A stretch of 64,000 bases of DNA from Scatophagus argus (GCF_020382885.2 NC_058514.1:13192249-13256248), one strand, 5' to 3'. Shown: positions 13,331 through 26,500, numbered from the stretch's first letter. Notes: generated by a model from the sequence alone, not told the origin. A program made the numbers and translations.

Positions 13331-14100
13331 CCTGTCAATATTTTGTTTATTTTCTAGTAATGAGCGCTGTGCTCAGCTATATACAATTTATAAGTCATCT
13401 TTTATTTAAAAAAAACAAACAAAAAAACAAATAGGAAAGTTATTCAAGTCTTTACAACCTGCTCTCAGACCGAGGGAGAAAATCTAAACTGGCGCTAAAC
13501 GAAGGACCCCGCTGTGTTGTCAAAGTTCTGAGGTGCCCAAAGATCTGCCTAACTGAAAAACGAGGCTTCGCTTCAATTGAGTGTTTTGTTGACCAAACTC
13601 TAAGGCTTGAATTTATCATAGTATACATCCTTGTAAGATAAAAAAAAAAACGTATTAAACAACGTAAATTAAATTTAAAGTTAATTCACTGTGTGTTACC
13701 GTTTCGTCATCTCACCTCAGCAATATGAAGACTGAAGTAGAGAAACGGAACAATGCACGGACAAGTTTTCCATCCGCCAAACTATTTTACTCCACCAAAT
13801 TAAAGTTGCTTCTGCAGAATTTTCTTGTGATTGTACCAAGTTTCAAGTCAGATTTTTTTTTTAAAAAAAATCTCTTTTCAACACTAACTGTGACAGCTGG
13901 CTATTTTGGTAATGTTGACACAAGTTTATATCATTCCAGACAGAGGAATGTCACATGCAAATTGTTTGTAAGACTTTAAATATGTTCGGTTCAGGTTCAT
14001 TATCATTATAGAAAATTCTAAATTAAGTGTTTTTCCTTATTCAAGTACAAACTTCTTTGGGTTTTGTTTTGTCACAATATACAATTGACCAAAAGCACGG
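13331..14100. other. mcm10-optn intergenic spacer
   Basis: This is AT-rich spacer between the mcm10 5' end and the optn 3' end, both on the minus strand. It contains a plus-strand open frame at 13725-13979 with no recognisable motif. I see no gene in it. Confidence 0.5.
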
Positions 14101-14118
14101 AGTAATTTGATGTTCTAT

Positions 14119-14124
14119 TTTATT
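14119..14124 (-). terminator. candidate polyadenylation signal of optn
   Basis: AATAAA on the minus strand about 720 bases downstream of the optn stop, giving a 3'UTR of ordinary length. Use is inferred. Confidence 0.45.
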
Positions 14125-14839
14125 TTCACAGAATTACAGCATCGAATCAGAAGACCTTTATAATCTGCAGATTACAGGCAGGTACAGATAAGTTGATTAA
14201 CAAGTTAAATATATTATGTTAAAATAACCAAGTAGAGTCAAAATATATATCCTCATATTAAAGTGCCTACATGGTGCATGCTTCTTTGTCCACCTAAACC
14301 AAAAAAACAATCATGAGCAAGAACATCCTTTCCAAGCACAGTATATAGAAAGAATTTCAGCTTGATTTGATGAGGAAACCTTCAAATAATAAAAAAAAAT
14401 AACCAAATAACCACCTAGACAATGTAATACGTAAAACTTGCTTAATGTGTACACAACAGACAGTGCCTCACTTCTTGTCTAAGTGTGACCTTGAACAAAT
14501 TCACCTTCATCCTCATTTTTATAGCAATAGACCCAGTGCCAAATGACAAAATTCAAGATGTGTCCCACAGTATTTTTCCTGTTCAATTTTAAGTCCAAAT
14601 GAGCAATTTTCAGATTTAACAGACCAAAAAAGACCAAAACGTTTTTCAGACCTGTTAAATTTCAACCGAAAGGATAAGTCAAAGTTTTCCACCCTAGAAT
14701 GAAGTTCACTGAGTTTGTTGTAGAACTATGGAGCGTAGTCCCAGAGATATGAGGGGAGGTACAGGTAAAAGCAGAGGAAGACTCAGATTAAGGTGCTAAA
14801 GGAACTCCTGTTGCTGGGGGTGCTTGTAACGATGGAGGT

Positions 14840-17800
14840 CTAGTTGATGCAGTCCATGATGTGGATCTGCAGGGAGTCCAGGTCTGGCAGGATCTCATTG
14901 CACTTGGGACAAGCGTGTTCAGGAATATTCCCCTGTTGCTGCCAGTCGGTACCTGAGAGTCAGAGACACTGATCACAAACTGCTGGACACATGTTCTTGT
15001 TACACTGAACTAACCTGCCAATACTCAATTTCTACCCACTGCTTTGTATATTGCAACAAATTCCACCAATCACATGTTTTAGGTCATACTGTAAAGATGG
15101 TTAAAGGAATATGTCAACATTTTGGGAAATCCATGTATTTGCTTTCTTGTCATCAGTTAAATGAAAAGACTGATGTGACTCTGAATTCACAGCCAGCAGC
15201 TAGTTAGCTTAGCATAGTGACAGGAAGTCGGTGGCCCAGCCAGGAAGTAGCTCCAGGTTGGTGTGTTCCCCTGCTTCCACCCATTACACTGTGCAAAGTA
15301 ACGTTCTCCTGACATGAGAGTATTATCAATCTTCTCATCTCACTTGGCAATAAAAACTTTCCTCATACTGACAAATGATTCTGGACTTAAAAGATTTGTC
15401 ATTCGTGCACAGCCTGGGAAAAAGTATGCCTGGAAGACTATGTCCAGAACATGGCAGACATATCTGTACCTCTTCCAACCAGAGCAGCACCGGCCCCATG
15501 TGGATTTCCTCCCAGTGACACATGTCTTCTCTGCATTTCGTTCAGCGACCGTCTGTGGGATAACACATAGAAAAAAGAACTAACAAAAGCTGGAAATGTT
15601 CAGATCCCACAAACATGCCCATTTTTAGGGTGATTTTATAGTTAACCTGTCCAGGTGCAAACAAACTCTGATGTGTTTGCCCAGTTCTCTCTGTCTGTTT
15701 AAGCAGCTGTTAATTAAACTCTGGTCCAAGACCGCATGAACTGACACTGCTTCCAAAGTGAATTCCTGTGCAGGTGGTTTTTGGTGTGAAAGTAAAGAAG
15801 ACTGACGCCAGGATTTTGTGACTGTTGCTATCTGATTTTAGCAAGCAAGACAAACTGCTACTAAATCAACTGCCAAGATGGCAATCTTCTTTTATTTAAT
15901 CTGCTCACGCAACGTATATTTTGCCAAGACTGACTGGTAACCGTGGTAACGCATATGCACATCAGCATAACTTTCCTTGGTGTATCGCAAAGTGAAAAGG
16001 AGATAAGTCAAAGATGCGTTTTGTTTTGTTGTCAGCAAACTATGGGTCTTTAGTTTGATTACATACCGGCCCAGTGAGTCCATTTCCTCCTGCATCTGGA
16101 CGTTCTGCTTCTTTACATACTCTAGCTGAGCAGCGAGACGCTCCTTCTCTTCATGGAGCTTCTCCCTCGCTGCTCGCTCTGCATAGAAATCTGAGGAGTA
16201 GACCTCAGCCTGCACAAAGAGTGCAACAAAAAGCATGATTACTACCATGGTTCAGTGCTAGGTGCTAGGGTTAAATTAATCAAAATCAAAGCCTCAAAAC
16301 ACTGACCTGAGCCTGGAACACAGATATGGTCTCCAGCTCCTTCTCCTTATGGAAGATTTCCTGCTTCATTTGGTCAATCTTGTCCTGTTTAACAGCCAGG
16401 GCCTCTTCAGCGGCAGTCAGTCGCTCCTGCAGCTCATCCACCACCACCTTCTCCACCATGTGAGACTGCAGGAACAGAGGGCAAAGGTCAAACACGTTTG
16501 GTTGGTTTGATTTGGTTGCTAAATGATTAAACGTAGGTGATTATGCTCTCAAAATGGACCTCTCTCTCCTTCTTCTTCTTCTTCTCATCTTTGAGTTCAG
16601 AGTAGTCTTCAAACAGCTTGGTGTAGGCATCCTTCAGCTGGGCCAGGTTGTTCCTGTGAGGGTGGGAGGAAGGGGTTTATGGTGACTTAGTAATTGTGTC
16701 CAAATCTAAGCTAATCACCAGGGGCATATCCAGAAATGGGAAGTGGGGTGGCACTGGTCAGCCCAAGTGTCAACTTAAAGTATAACTGGCTATGGATCCA
16801 GTGAGAGGTGGGACCTTATTTGAACCAATTGAATGACGAGTACTTTTTAATGTGCATTGTATGCAACCTACTTCTGGATGAAGTATGGAAGCTTTTTATT
16901 ACATCTGTTTGATCCCAATCTGGTGTGCTGTGATTGGTAGGACTATTAACACTGATTGTAAATCATTTTGGACTTAAGTGTCATTCAAATGAATGTAATT
17001 TAAAGAAAAGCAAAAAATTGAAACATGCAATGTTGGTGCTTAAAGTAGATACTAGAAGTGCTAAATTACTGCTATTCTGAAGTGTGCACTTGGCCCAAAA
17101 AAGCCTGGTCACAGCCCTGCTAATAATAACATATTAAAGGGGTTTTCTAATACAAATCATCATAGAGCGTCTTTTGTCTGCACAAAATATTTAAAGTTAT
17201 TCTTATGTATTCAAAAATGACAAATTAATGAGTCTGTGTGTTAGCTCTGACCTCTCCTCTCCAGCCTTTCTCTGCTCCAGCTGGTTCTGGGCCTGCATGC
17301 TGTCCAGCTGCAGCTTCAACCGGTCATTCTCTGACTGAACAGCCTGTTTCTCCACCAGCTGGGCCTTCAGAGTGGCCACATCCTGCTCCACCTCCCGACA
17401 TCTAGACACAGGAGATAAGCATTAGTTTGTGCAGATTGAGATTAATGACAGAGTAGGCTAACTTTGCATATGTCTGCCTTCCTTTAAAGATTCAAACATG
17501 TATACAATATTCTGTACTGTAATTTGGTTAGAAGTTCAAGAATAAAATATTTAACACTATTTTTTATGTAAACTGTGTATGGGGGACTAACCTGTCCTGC
17601 AGGTTCTTCTTCATGCCTTCTGCTTCATCCAGTTTGCTCTGCGCCTGCTGCAGTTCTTTGAACAGTGTCATCATCTGAGCCTTCATATTCTCCACCTCAG
17701 AGACTGCCTGAAATGTTTGCATGAGACACCAACAGATAAAGACAAACACCAGTTGATGTCTGCCAGATACTGGGCAATGATAAACCGAAAATGGTACTTC

Positions 17801-20207
17801 AAAATGAGATTATTATCTGTGATGTGAAATTTTGCTTCAGCCTGTCATCAGTACATACAGGTTACAGTCATCTTTCTGCATATATTCTTCATTACTCCAA
17901 ACTTGTCCGTGTACAGCTTGTTAAAGTACTGAGTAAATACCTTTTCCTCTTTCCCAGAACCCTCCTTTGTCTCTGTAGTCTCTTCTGGGGTGGTCTGTGT
18001 TGATTCTTCTACATTGCTCTTCCTCTCCTCCAGCTCTCTAATTCTGTTGGATAAATTTGTTTCAAAAACTGTTAAAAAGAAAACACATTTCCATAAACAA
18101 GATGAAACAAAATTATAAGAGCTTTGAAAGCGGCAAAGCTAACCAAGATTAAAAAAAAGCTGTGAATGAAAAGCAGAGATAGCAGTGGGATTACTGCAAA
18201 GGAACCCCACTCACACCCCTCACACCCTGCACACAAACTGTTTGATCTGCTTCCCTCTGGTAGGCGTTACAGAGCTCTGTATGCCAAGACTACCAGACAC
18301 AAAACCAGTTTCTTCCCCCAGGCTGTCTCCCTGATCTCCCCGTAAACCACCTGCCATTGTGTGAACCATCACACTGTTTGCACTACATGTGTATATATAT
18401 ATATGATATATATATGATATATATGATTTTTTTTTTTGATTTTTTTTTTCTTTTTCTTGTAAATACTTTATTCTTCATTTTCTTTACTTTTATTATTATT
18501 ATTGCTATTTTGTATTTTGTATGGTGCACAGGACAGAGAAAAATCCGGAGTCAAATTCCTTGTATGGTCACACATACTTGGCAAATAAAGCTGATTCTGA
18601 TTCTGATTCTGAAAATAAACATGGCATCCTGTGCCGTTTTTGTACCTTTTAACAACCTATTTAGTCCAGTTTGCAGGAAAAAGCACAGAGGATAACGAGC
18701 AGCCTGACTTGCTGTGTTTCCAGATAAACTTTGAAGAGTTTCATCTTTTACGATGGCACTGGATTATTGGTAGTTAAGTATCCCTTTAAGTCGTTGTCCT
18801 CTACCTGGCAGCAGATAACTGCAGCTCGGCATGCAGCTGCTCAGCTCGTTGCGTCTCGTTCCTCAGTGACTGGAGGAGCTGACTGACGGTCATCCCCTCG
18901 CAGTCTTGCCGGGACGCCGTCATGCTCAGCTCCGGACGCCTGCTGCGCTCCAAACCACAAACATCGCTCACACCATTGATGCCTCCATCCTGAGGATAAA
19001 AAACACACAGTTAGATCCCAAACTTTGGCTTACATCCATGGATAAGGTCATCAAAATCAGAATGAAACCACATGTTATTGCGGGTTTAAGTGGACAGTTT
19101 TGGTGCTGGACATTTCCAAGCTAAGAAGAAGAAAATTCCAAAGGAAGCATCATCATATCATTATATAAGTGTCTTTCTCATTCTTCTTATATGCATGTTT
19201 GCGTGTGTGTTTCTCTCACAGAGACACTGATGATTTCAATGAAGGAGTCATCGTGCGAGTCCTGGTCCGCCTTCAGCTGCAGCTCAGAGTTCATGGCCAC
19301 CAGGTCGTTCTTCTCTGCCTGCAAGCGAGCAACCTGGGCCCGCAGGGCATCCAGCTCTGCACTCTGATTGGATGTCACAAGTCACCAACACAGAATATTG
19401 ATTAACTACAGTGTTCATTTGGTTGACAGGTGTTTAAATTTAATGTACAATGAGCTCATGAAAGTAACATCAGGAAATATAAAGAAGATCATTTTAAAAA
19501 TTACAAACACCAGAAGATAATACTGGCTCTCAGCCGCTTTCACCACAAATAAAACAAATAAATAAAAAGAAGCACCAGTGCACCCTCACCTGCAGGCCAC
19601 CTGTCTTCACCTCCCCAGTTCTCCTGCTCAGCTCCTGGTTTTGGAAGGTCAGCGCCTCTACACGGATCCGAGCCTCCTCCAGTCTGCTCTCCAGAAAGTC
19701 CCGCTCCTCTCGCTGCTTCTCCCGCCATGCGGTCAGACCCTCAAAACGATCCTTCATTGTCAGGTTGGTCTGACGCAGGGCCTCTGAGAGACAGACACAC
19801 ATAGAGAATTTGAATAAATGCTCATTATACTAGCTGAGTCTTTTGAATTATGAGCCTTTCTATAACTGTCACACCTTTTGGACCTTCTCTGTTTCCATAC
19901 ACTGCTTCAGCTGCTCTATCACACTACAGCTCAGAGAGTCTGACACAAGCTGCCATTAACATTGACCTTTGATCAGACCTGATGAAAGTATTAAGGACTG
20001 AAGCAGATATCTTGGTTGCTAAATGGTGCAGCAACAACCAATAAAAAGCTCTGAACCCACCACCCCAACCTCACACCTACTCTTACCCTTCAGGTCTCGG
20101 TTCTCCTGGATGAGAATGTTCATTTGCTGCAGGGTTTCTTCAAGTGTGCCGGACTGACCGGGAGCGCGATGGATGTCGCCATTCATCATGGGGCCTCCAG
20201 ACGCCAT
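14840..20207 (-). CDS. optn: optn, optineurin, complete
   Basis: Optineurin is a ubiquitin-binding selective-autophagy receptor that also binds TBK1 and restrains NF-kB signalling. Twelve coding exons join in phase to 1605 nt (534 aa; human 577): 20087-20207, 19590-19783, 19220-19363, 18805-18989, 17941-18043, 17592-17707, 17252-17401, 16560-16653, 16307-16465, 16067-16209, 15470-15552, 14840-14952. The N-terminal coiled coil has the TBK1-binding stretch [19 protein letters not shown]. The LC3-interacting motif is DDSFIEI, with Ser145 at the TBK1 phosphosite position, Phe146 and Ile149. The UBAN helix has [19 protein letters not shown]; Asp429 and Glu433 match human D474 and E478, the latter the ALS residue. 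The C-terminal C2HC zinc finger has CPKC and HIMDC. Long coiled-coil exons lie between. The start is the first ATG after a TTCTCAG acceptor, giving [11 protein letters not shown]. Confidence 0.96.
15098..15275 (+). repeat. teleost dispersed repeat fragment
   Basis: The stretch with TATGTCAACATTTTGGGAAA, then TATTTGCTTTCTTG and AGCAGCTAGTTAGCTTAGCAT resembles a dispersed repeat I recognise from many percomorph genomes. It lies in the last optn intron. The class (probably a non-autonomous DNA element) is uncertain. Confidence 0.45.
16720..17115. repeat. possible non-autonomous DNA element in an optn intron
   Basis: The stretch opens with CAGGGGCATATCCAG and closes near 17115 with a sequence whose reverse complement is CAGGGCTGTGACCAG. 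These are imperfect terminal inverted repeats of about 15 bases. The left part (GAAGTGGGGTGGCAC) recalls dispersed teleost elements. No coding content and no clear target duplication were seen. Assignment is tentative. Confidence 0.3.
18190..18611 (+). mobile_element. 5'-truncated LINE (non-LTR retrotransposon) tail in an optn intron
   Basis: The plus-strand frame from 18241 reads [20 protein letters not shown] and ends at TAA 18343-18345. This LLPSGRRYR type of C-terminus is what many vertebrate LINE reverse-transcriptase ORFs end with. It is followed by a T-rich 3'UTR, AATAAAGC and a (TGATTC)n tail ending about 18611, the usual 3' end of an L2/CR1/Rex-type element. Only the last few hundred bases are present. 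No target-site duplication was found. It lies antisense to optn. The family name cannot be fixed without a repeat library. Confidence 0.7.
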
Positions 20208-21356
20208 GATGCTGAGAAAAAGGCAAGGAAAGAGGCAGAAAAAGATATATAGGCAGAAAGAAGGATATATAAAAGCTGTAAGAAAAAGCTTGCTTAGTTA
20301 TCTTGTGTGGATTGCATTACATACTTAAAATAAGGATTTTTTTTTAAGTTGTATTTTTTACCATTTTATGTAACGTCACAGGTTGATCTTGGTCCTACTA
20401 AATATGAATACCACAGTGCCCACAACACAGTAATCATTGAGATAACATGGAGCACAATAGCAGAACTGATGAGTGCTTATGCAACTTGTTTGCCTTTTGT
20501 AAAACCAACATGAATTATTGAGATACAGTCCATTTTATAGTAGGCCTGATCAAAATACGCTGCAGATTTTCTACAAACTAATCTCTGGAGAAATGAGACG
20601 ATGGTTTATGTTATACACACCAAGGTACAGCGTAGACTTGTGACAGAGCTTAATTATTAACACATTTATCATCCCAAGAACATATGGACCAGCCCTAAAC
20701 CTTATATTATTTGTCTGGATTTCTCTCACTTTGAGGTAAAATTTAAACTTTACCACTCAACATGAACACGGACTATGAAAACTCTAGGTTACCTTGTGAG
20801 TTTTGTTAACGTATGTGAAAAGAAACTGCTCCATGCTGACATCACTAACTCAATGACTCAGTGCTTCAGCGGGCAGCAGCAGAGAAGCAGCACTCAGCCG
20901 ATAAGTCAGCAGGTCACATGATAATTCAATCTATGCCAATAACAGGGAGCAATGCCCGTGCTACACACATTGTGATCTGCTCCTGCCTTCACCAAGTCTG
21001 ATTGTCATGATTGTCACAAAACAACGACAATCAAATCAAAAATATTTAACGCGAGATACCAGGCTTAAACTCTTAAACTGACAACAGTGCAGTAAACACC
21101 AGTGGGATAGATGCTACTTTAAAACCCACTAGTGAATGTTACTGACATAATGTCACTCTGTGAAAATGTTAAAGCATATTTCATTAAATGTGAGGTTATA
21201 TAGTTTTACTTTCACTTTGTTCAAGTGGGCTGATCCCGTGGAAGACTCATGGTAAACAGAGAAAAGTTACAGTTACTTACACAACACGGACGTGGTTCAA
21301 CCTGAGTTAAACTGCGTCACAACAGATGTTAAACAAATACAAATGTTTTAACTCAC

Positions 21357-21400
21357 CTGCTTTCAACTCCTGAACTAAAAACAGTCTGGATAGGCACTCC
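21357..21400 (-). other. optn 5' non-coding first exon (candidate)
   Basis: On the minus strand the sequence ending GAAAGCAG is followed by a consensus donor GTGAGT. The coding exon at 20087-20207 begins only four bases before the ATG after an acceptor, so a separate leader exon is required, and this is the best donor upstream. The 5' edge is not defined; the end given is a minimum. Confidence 0.45.
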
Positions 21401-21430
21401 GAAAATATGCAGGAACACTCGGTTAGACGG

Positions 21431-23587
21431 CAAAGATATGTCGACCAACCTTGCTTTGCTGCTTCTGGCCTGAGGCTACGTCAAGTCAATGACAGGAACA
21501 GCCTGGTTCCGGTGTATGTTTTCAATATAAAATCGCATTGTGTCAATAACCATTTTTTTTCAGTCCAAATAGGGTACATGAATTTAGCACAACCTTTTCC
21601 AAATGTTTCTGCAAATGTAATTTAGTTGTATGAACACAGTAGATGTCAAATTAGATGGGGAATCAGAAATGTAAAATGTATATGTATTTTTTTCAGTAAC
21701 ATCTTCAGTCTGTTGCATTTAACCTAATGATTTCATTCGATATTATGGTTGTTGGTTATTATTCACTTCACTAAAGCACAACTTTGGGGACAAGTATGGC
21801 ATAGTTTATCAAGATACAGGCCTAGGTGACATCATTCCTATACCTAGGTTTGAAATTTAAGGCCTACTTATTCAAGCGTGCTCTTATTTTGAAGATACAT
21901 TTCACCTTACTTCCTTCCTCTTAGGTCTAACTGTCTCTATGGCGATGCAGCTCTGACTCGTTTGAAGGTTTTTATTTCCTCGAAGTGACGTCGCAGAGCA
22001 ACGAATAGATCTGCGCACAAACTTCAGCGGCGTATGAGCAGAGCCGCTGTGCCGGCAGATCCATCCGCTTGCTTCATATATCGGTGAACGCCTGTGAGGG
22101 CGGTGCAGCGGGAATTCCCTTCAGGAGTCACCTTGCGCTTTGACAACGTAAAGGGAAAAACTGGAGATTCCCTAACCAGTTCAGAACCTGACAGTGAAAA
22201 TAAAAATGATGTAAAATCAAAATGTAATTTAACATGATGTAATATCTGTCAATACTGATTTCTAAAAACACATCAATGGTATCATATTAATTGATGACAA
22301 TAGGCAATAGGCATTTGCTTTAGTCTAAAATTGTTAACAAAGTGACCCAGTAAGGTAAGTATAAAATATTACTGCAGTTATTTGATGTATTCCTACCATC
22401 TATGAAATAAAAAGAAAAATATATGTATGTGTCAGTGTTCACTAGATGGCAGTGCTGTCTTAGAAAAAAAAAATCCACATCACAGGTAAAAATTCACACC
22501 ACTGAAGCGTTTCGTGTAGCAATAATATCCTCAGTAAGGTCTTAATGATTTAAATGACTTGTTTATGAAGAAGATGAGGTACGCGTAGATTATTGTGACC
22601 TGTTTGTATTTTGAGGCCAAAATCTTGAACTGAATTTCAAAACAAGCAGCTGATAGATCCATACAGAGCTCTAACACATTATGATTCCTGTAAACATATC
22701 TTTGTCTTATCTGTGGAATACTATCAGTCGGTGATGTAAATTGTGAAATCTAATCAGATTCTTTACTTGGAACCTCTTCAAGGGTTATGGAAGAACCTCA
22801 TTTGAAAATGCCATCCAACATTAGAAACCACTTTGATACATGAGACTGGTTGGTTTTCCCCTTTACGATCATGTTGGATGCTTTCAAATGCACTGTCGGA
22901 AAAATGGACATTTCTCAAGACTTGCATCCAATAGCACAGTTTAGTTTGATAATGTCATATAGGCCTACTCTGTGAACATGATAAAACTACTATTTGTATA
23001 TGTATGACACTATATTATTTGTGGATGTGCTATTTGCTTAACGGGGCACATCATCGACCTTAACAGGTTTAATGTCCTATGTTATATCAACCATATTAAT
23101 ATGTTTCCACAGAACAACACTTGTGCTGGATCAAGCCCACGTGAAAATATCAAACATCCGAGCGTCCAATCAGCGCTTGAACGCAACACCGATGAGCTCC
23201 GTTGAAGCTGTCGCTCCCACAGCAGAGAGATGAGATGGCAACACTGGGAGTAAAGCAACAGGTCGGAGTTGGTAAAGTTTCTGCAAATTGATTTGTTTCC
23301 CTTTAAGAGTGTGCAGGGGAGAGAAGATCTGAGAAAGCACTGCGTGAAAAGTTTCTTGGCATGTTTTCAGGGTTTTTGAGAGCATCCTTTAATGTAAAGG
23401 TGTCCATCACAAGTGTTCAGTTCTTTAAAACGCAACTTTTTGTTCGCATTTTTAACGTTTAGCAGCTTGGATGCTTGAAAGGACCTCCAGCATAAAACAG
23501 TCAAATTTAATGAAATAGAAAAAAAACGACACATTTTCTTCAGTGAAGCATCACCACAGGGGGCCAGAAGCTTCGCGGCTCTTCAGG
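21431..23587. promoter_or_regulatory. divergent optn/ccdc3 intergenic and promoter region
   Basis: Optn is transcribed leftward and ccdc3 rightward from this 2.2-kb interval. Visible motifs are a CRE-like TGACGTC at 21986-21992, a palindromic NF-kB motif at 22110-22119, a CTCF-like core near 22440-22456, an E-box CACGTG near 23140 and a CCAAT box at 23166-23170. The stretch 21980-22160 is richer in G+C than its surroundings. No coding sequence was recognised. Factor binding is inferred from motifs only. Confidence 0.5.
22110..22119. promoter_or_regulatory. consensus NF-kB site
   Basis: GGGAATTCCC is a perfect palindromic kB motif. It lies about 0.75 kb upstream of the proposed optn leader exon and about 1.5 kb upstream of the ccdc3 ATG, inside the G+C-rich part of the shared upstream region. 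Confidence 0.5.
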
Positions 23588-26500
23588 ATGTTTTGCACAG
23601 TTCTCCTCCTCGCAGCCCTCGGTGTTTTTGCGCATATGTGCACCTTTACGCACGGGTGCCAGCTCCCCTCCGAGTGGCGGCCGCTGAGCGAGGGCTGCCG
23701 AGCGGAGTTGGCGGAGATCATCGTGTACGCGCGGGTCCTGGCGATCCACCGGGAGCCCCTGGGCGGCGGGGCTGGCAGTCTATACAATTCGCTGCCCTTC
23801 GGGTTCGGGTATGGGTACGAGGGCGCGGAGGAAGGGCTGCTGTACTCTGCGGAGGTAGAGTTGCTGTGCGACCAGGCCTGGGGAAGCATGCTGGAGGTGC
23901 CCTCCGGATCAAGACTCAACCTGACCGGACTCGGGTACCTGTCCTGCCAGTCCCACACTGTGATGGAGAACTACTCCTACTTCTTTTTCCTCAGGTGAGG
24001 TGCAAGGCCAGGACACATTTTTGTCCTAATAGTTTCAACAGACATTTTGGAATGTGCTTAAAACAGCCTGGCAGAAAAAAAATATTGCTGCCATTAAACC
24101 TAGACTGCATCTCGTAAAACCTTTTGGCAGACAGAAATGCATTTTTCAAAAGAACAACTTTATTCTAACACTGTAATAACTCTTCAGAGTTTGATTTGGA
24201 CCAAACTGTAATCTACAGTCACATGTGTAATCAAGACGACTGTATTTAAATATAATTTTGAGGTAAACCACTTGAGGCTGCAAAAGTATCTCCATTAAGT
24301 GATACTTGAACATACTTTTTATTCACTCCATTTATCTGACTCCTGTAGTTATTTTCTAAAGGAAGATTTTACCTGTAAACCAAACTCCAGGCCCATTAAA
24401 TATAATGCATTTCTTGCCTATGAAACCTGTACAGCTGTGCTTGATCGGGCTGAAGCAAATTCAAAACTACAGACACTGTAAGAGCCACTTCTTCCTACAG
24501 CAGCTTTCTCCACTTTTTTCCTGTTTCTCTCCTCTGCAGGATGGACGAGAACTACAACATCCTGCCACATGGCGTCAACTTCCAGGACGCCATCTTCCCC
24601 GATACATCAGAGAACAGACGCACATTCTCCAGCCTCTTCCAGTTTTCCAACTGTACCCAAGGGAGCCAGCCTTTCCACACCTTCAGCCCTGAGTGGGACA
24701 CCCAGGAGGACAGCAGGGTAAGGCATCACATCCTTTCGACCACACACACATTTTCATGCCCAACATCAGTACTTCCTTGATGGCAAAAACGATTCCCATC
24801 TCCTTGCACAACCTGATTTACACCTGATAAAAGCAAGATCAAAAATGTCTCTGTCTTCAATCCGGCCACTTTTGCAAAGGATGTAAACAAACCAGACACC
24901 ATCTTGTTTCCATGGAGATAACAGATTAACAGTCCAGACAAACAGCAGGGAGCAGCGAACTGGAGGCAAGGGGGACTAACGACTAATGTTAGGGTGTTGT
25001 GGTTTGTTAGTAATACTCCAAGCCTGTGGCTGTGGCTAAAATATGAATGTGAGTGCAGTGTGTGAGGCCTGCACAGTGAGGTCTTGAGTTGTGTGCTTTG
25101 GAGTGTATGTGTGTGTTTATGACATCCAATCCTGAGGTCTGTTGTGACTCTGCTGACAGAAATGTGGCGAGGATCAGTAGAAACACGGTTTAACTACCCA
25201 TTGGCACGATGCAGAGCAACACACAGGCAAAAGGATTAAAAATACAAGAATACTGACACACATGCATAGAAAATTTTACATTTATTAGATTCCTAGCGTG
25301 TTATTGGTCGCATGTGATCACATCACCAGCCAACTGAAGATCAAAGCAGTCAGTGACTGGTCGAGGACCGCCCGTCTGGCGCCTCAGGCCAACAGAATAC
25401 TGGCCGTGCGGTGGTCAAAGGTCAAATAACAGAGATCCATATTTTTGACAGGCAGCAGTTTGAAAGTGTGTCCGTCTCCAGCTTTGATCCATATCAGTAT
25501 GAAGCAACATCACCTGCTGACCTGGGATCAGAGATAAGCCGGCACACGTCTACTGAAGAAGAAAGGTCTGCTGGCGTGGTTCAGGTTTTTAATATTATAC
25601 ATCCTCCGAGGGAGTCAAGCGGGTCGCACTTGAGACAAGACAGAACATGGCATCTGTTGATGGAACTGCGACAAATCATTGCAGCTTCAGTTTCACAGTA
25701 TTTCTACTGTGTACTATTTGAAGTTGTAGACCTAAGACTCGGATTTAGGTCAGAGTCAAACGAGGACTTGGAACATGATTTGGGCTTGACTAAATTTAGA
25801 GGTCTTTTAAGAACTGACTAGTTGAAAACTTGAACTCAAGGACTTGAGACCTGATTTTCCTTCAAATAACTTGATACTAACAGAATATTTGACTCGTCTT
25901 GTGTCCATTTGGCTTGGGTGTTGAATATGGACTTAAATTTTGACTTGTTTCAGGTGACTTGAGACTTTATTTATCTCTATTTATCTCCAACAGTCAGGAT
26001 GTTGCTCCTTGTTCCTGACTCACCTGAACACTACCTGCGGCATACACAGAGATGGTTAATTACCTCTTAAATGGGTCTATTGCATTTTTTATTGTCTGCA
26101 CACAAACCTGCAGAGCTAAATCAGAAGAAAGTGCTGTTGTGTTCTGTCCTCATCTCCCCTTTTCTTCAGGTTTGTCCTGCAGGGTGTGGACTATGAGCTA
26201 CATGGTCAAAGGTCAGTGACGCAGGGTTAAAGACGGCTCATTTAGAGGACGAGCGCTCGCATGTAAAGGCCGCGACCTTCAGGCAAGGCGAGACAAAACA
26301 GGTGTTTTGCTCCAGGAATTTATAAAGGAGAATGAGCTGGAAGAGACCGTCTTTTTCCTCCTCATGTGTCTCCCAACCCTTCCATGTTTCCCCCGTCTTT
26401 TGTCTTTTGCATTTGAAAGTATCAGATCTGAAGCAAAAGAAAAACACTCTTCTCTTTCATTTCCTCACTTTGGCTGTAAATGAAAAGAAGAACAAGATCC

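Noticed and set aside
23543-23587. Longer ccdc3 N-terminus
   Set aside because: The apparent start is GTG; the ATG at 23588 begins a proper signal peptide.
23551-23958. 135-codon minus-strand open frame (and a 174-codon plus frame in the same place)
   Set aside because: Both overlap ccdc3 exon 1, which carries the conserved protein. High G+C content leaves the other frames open.
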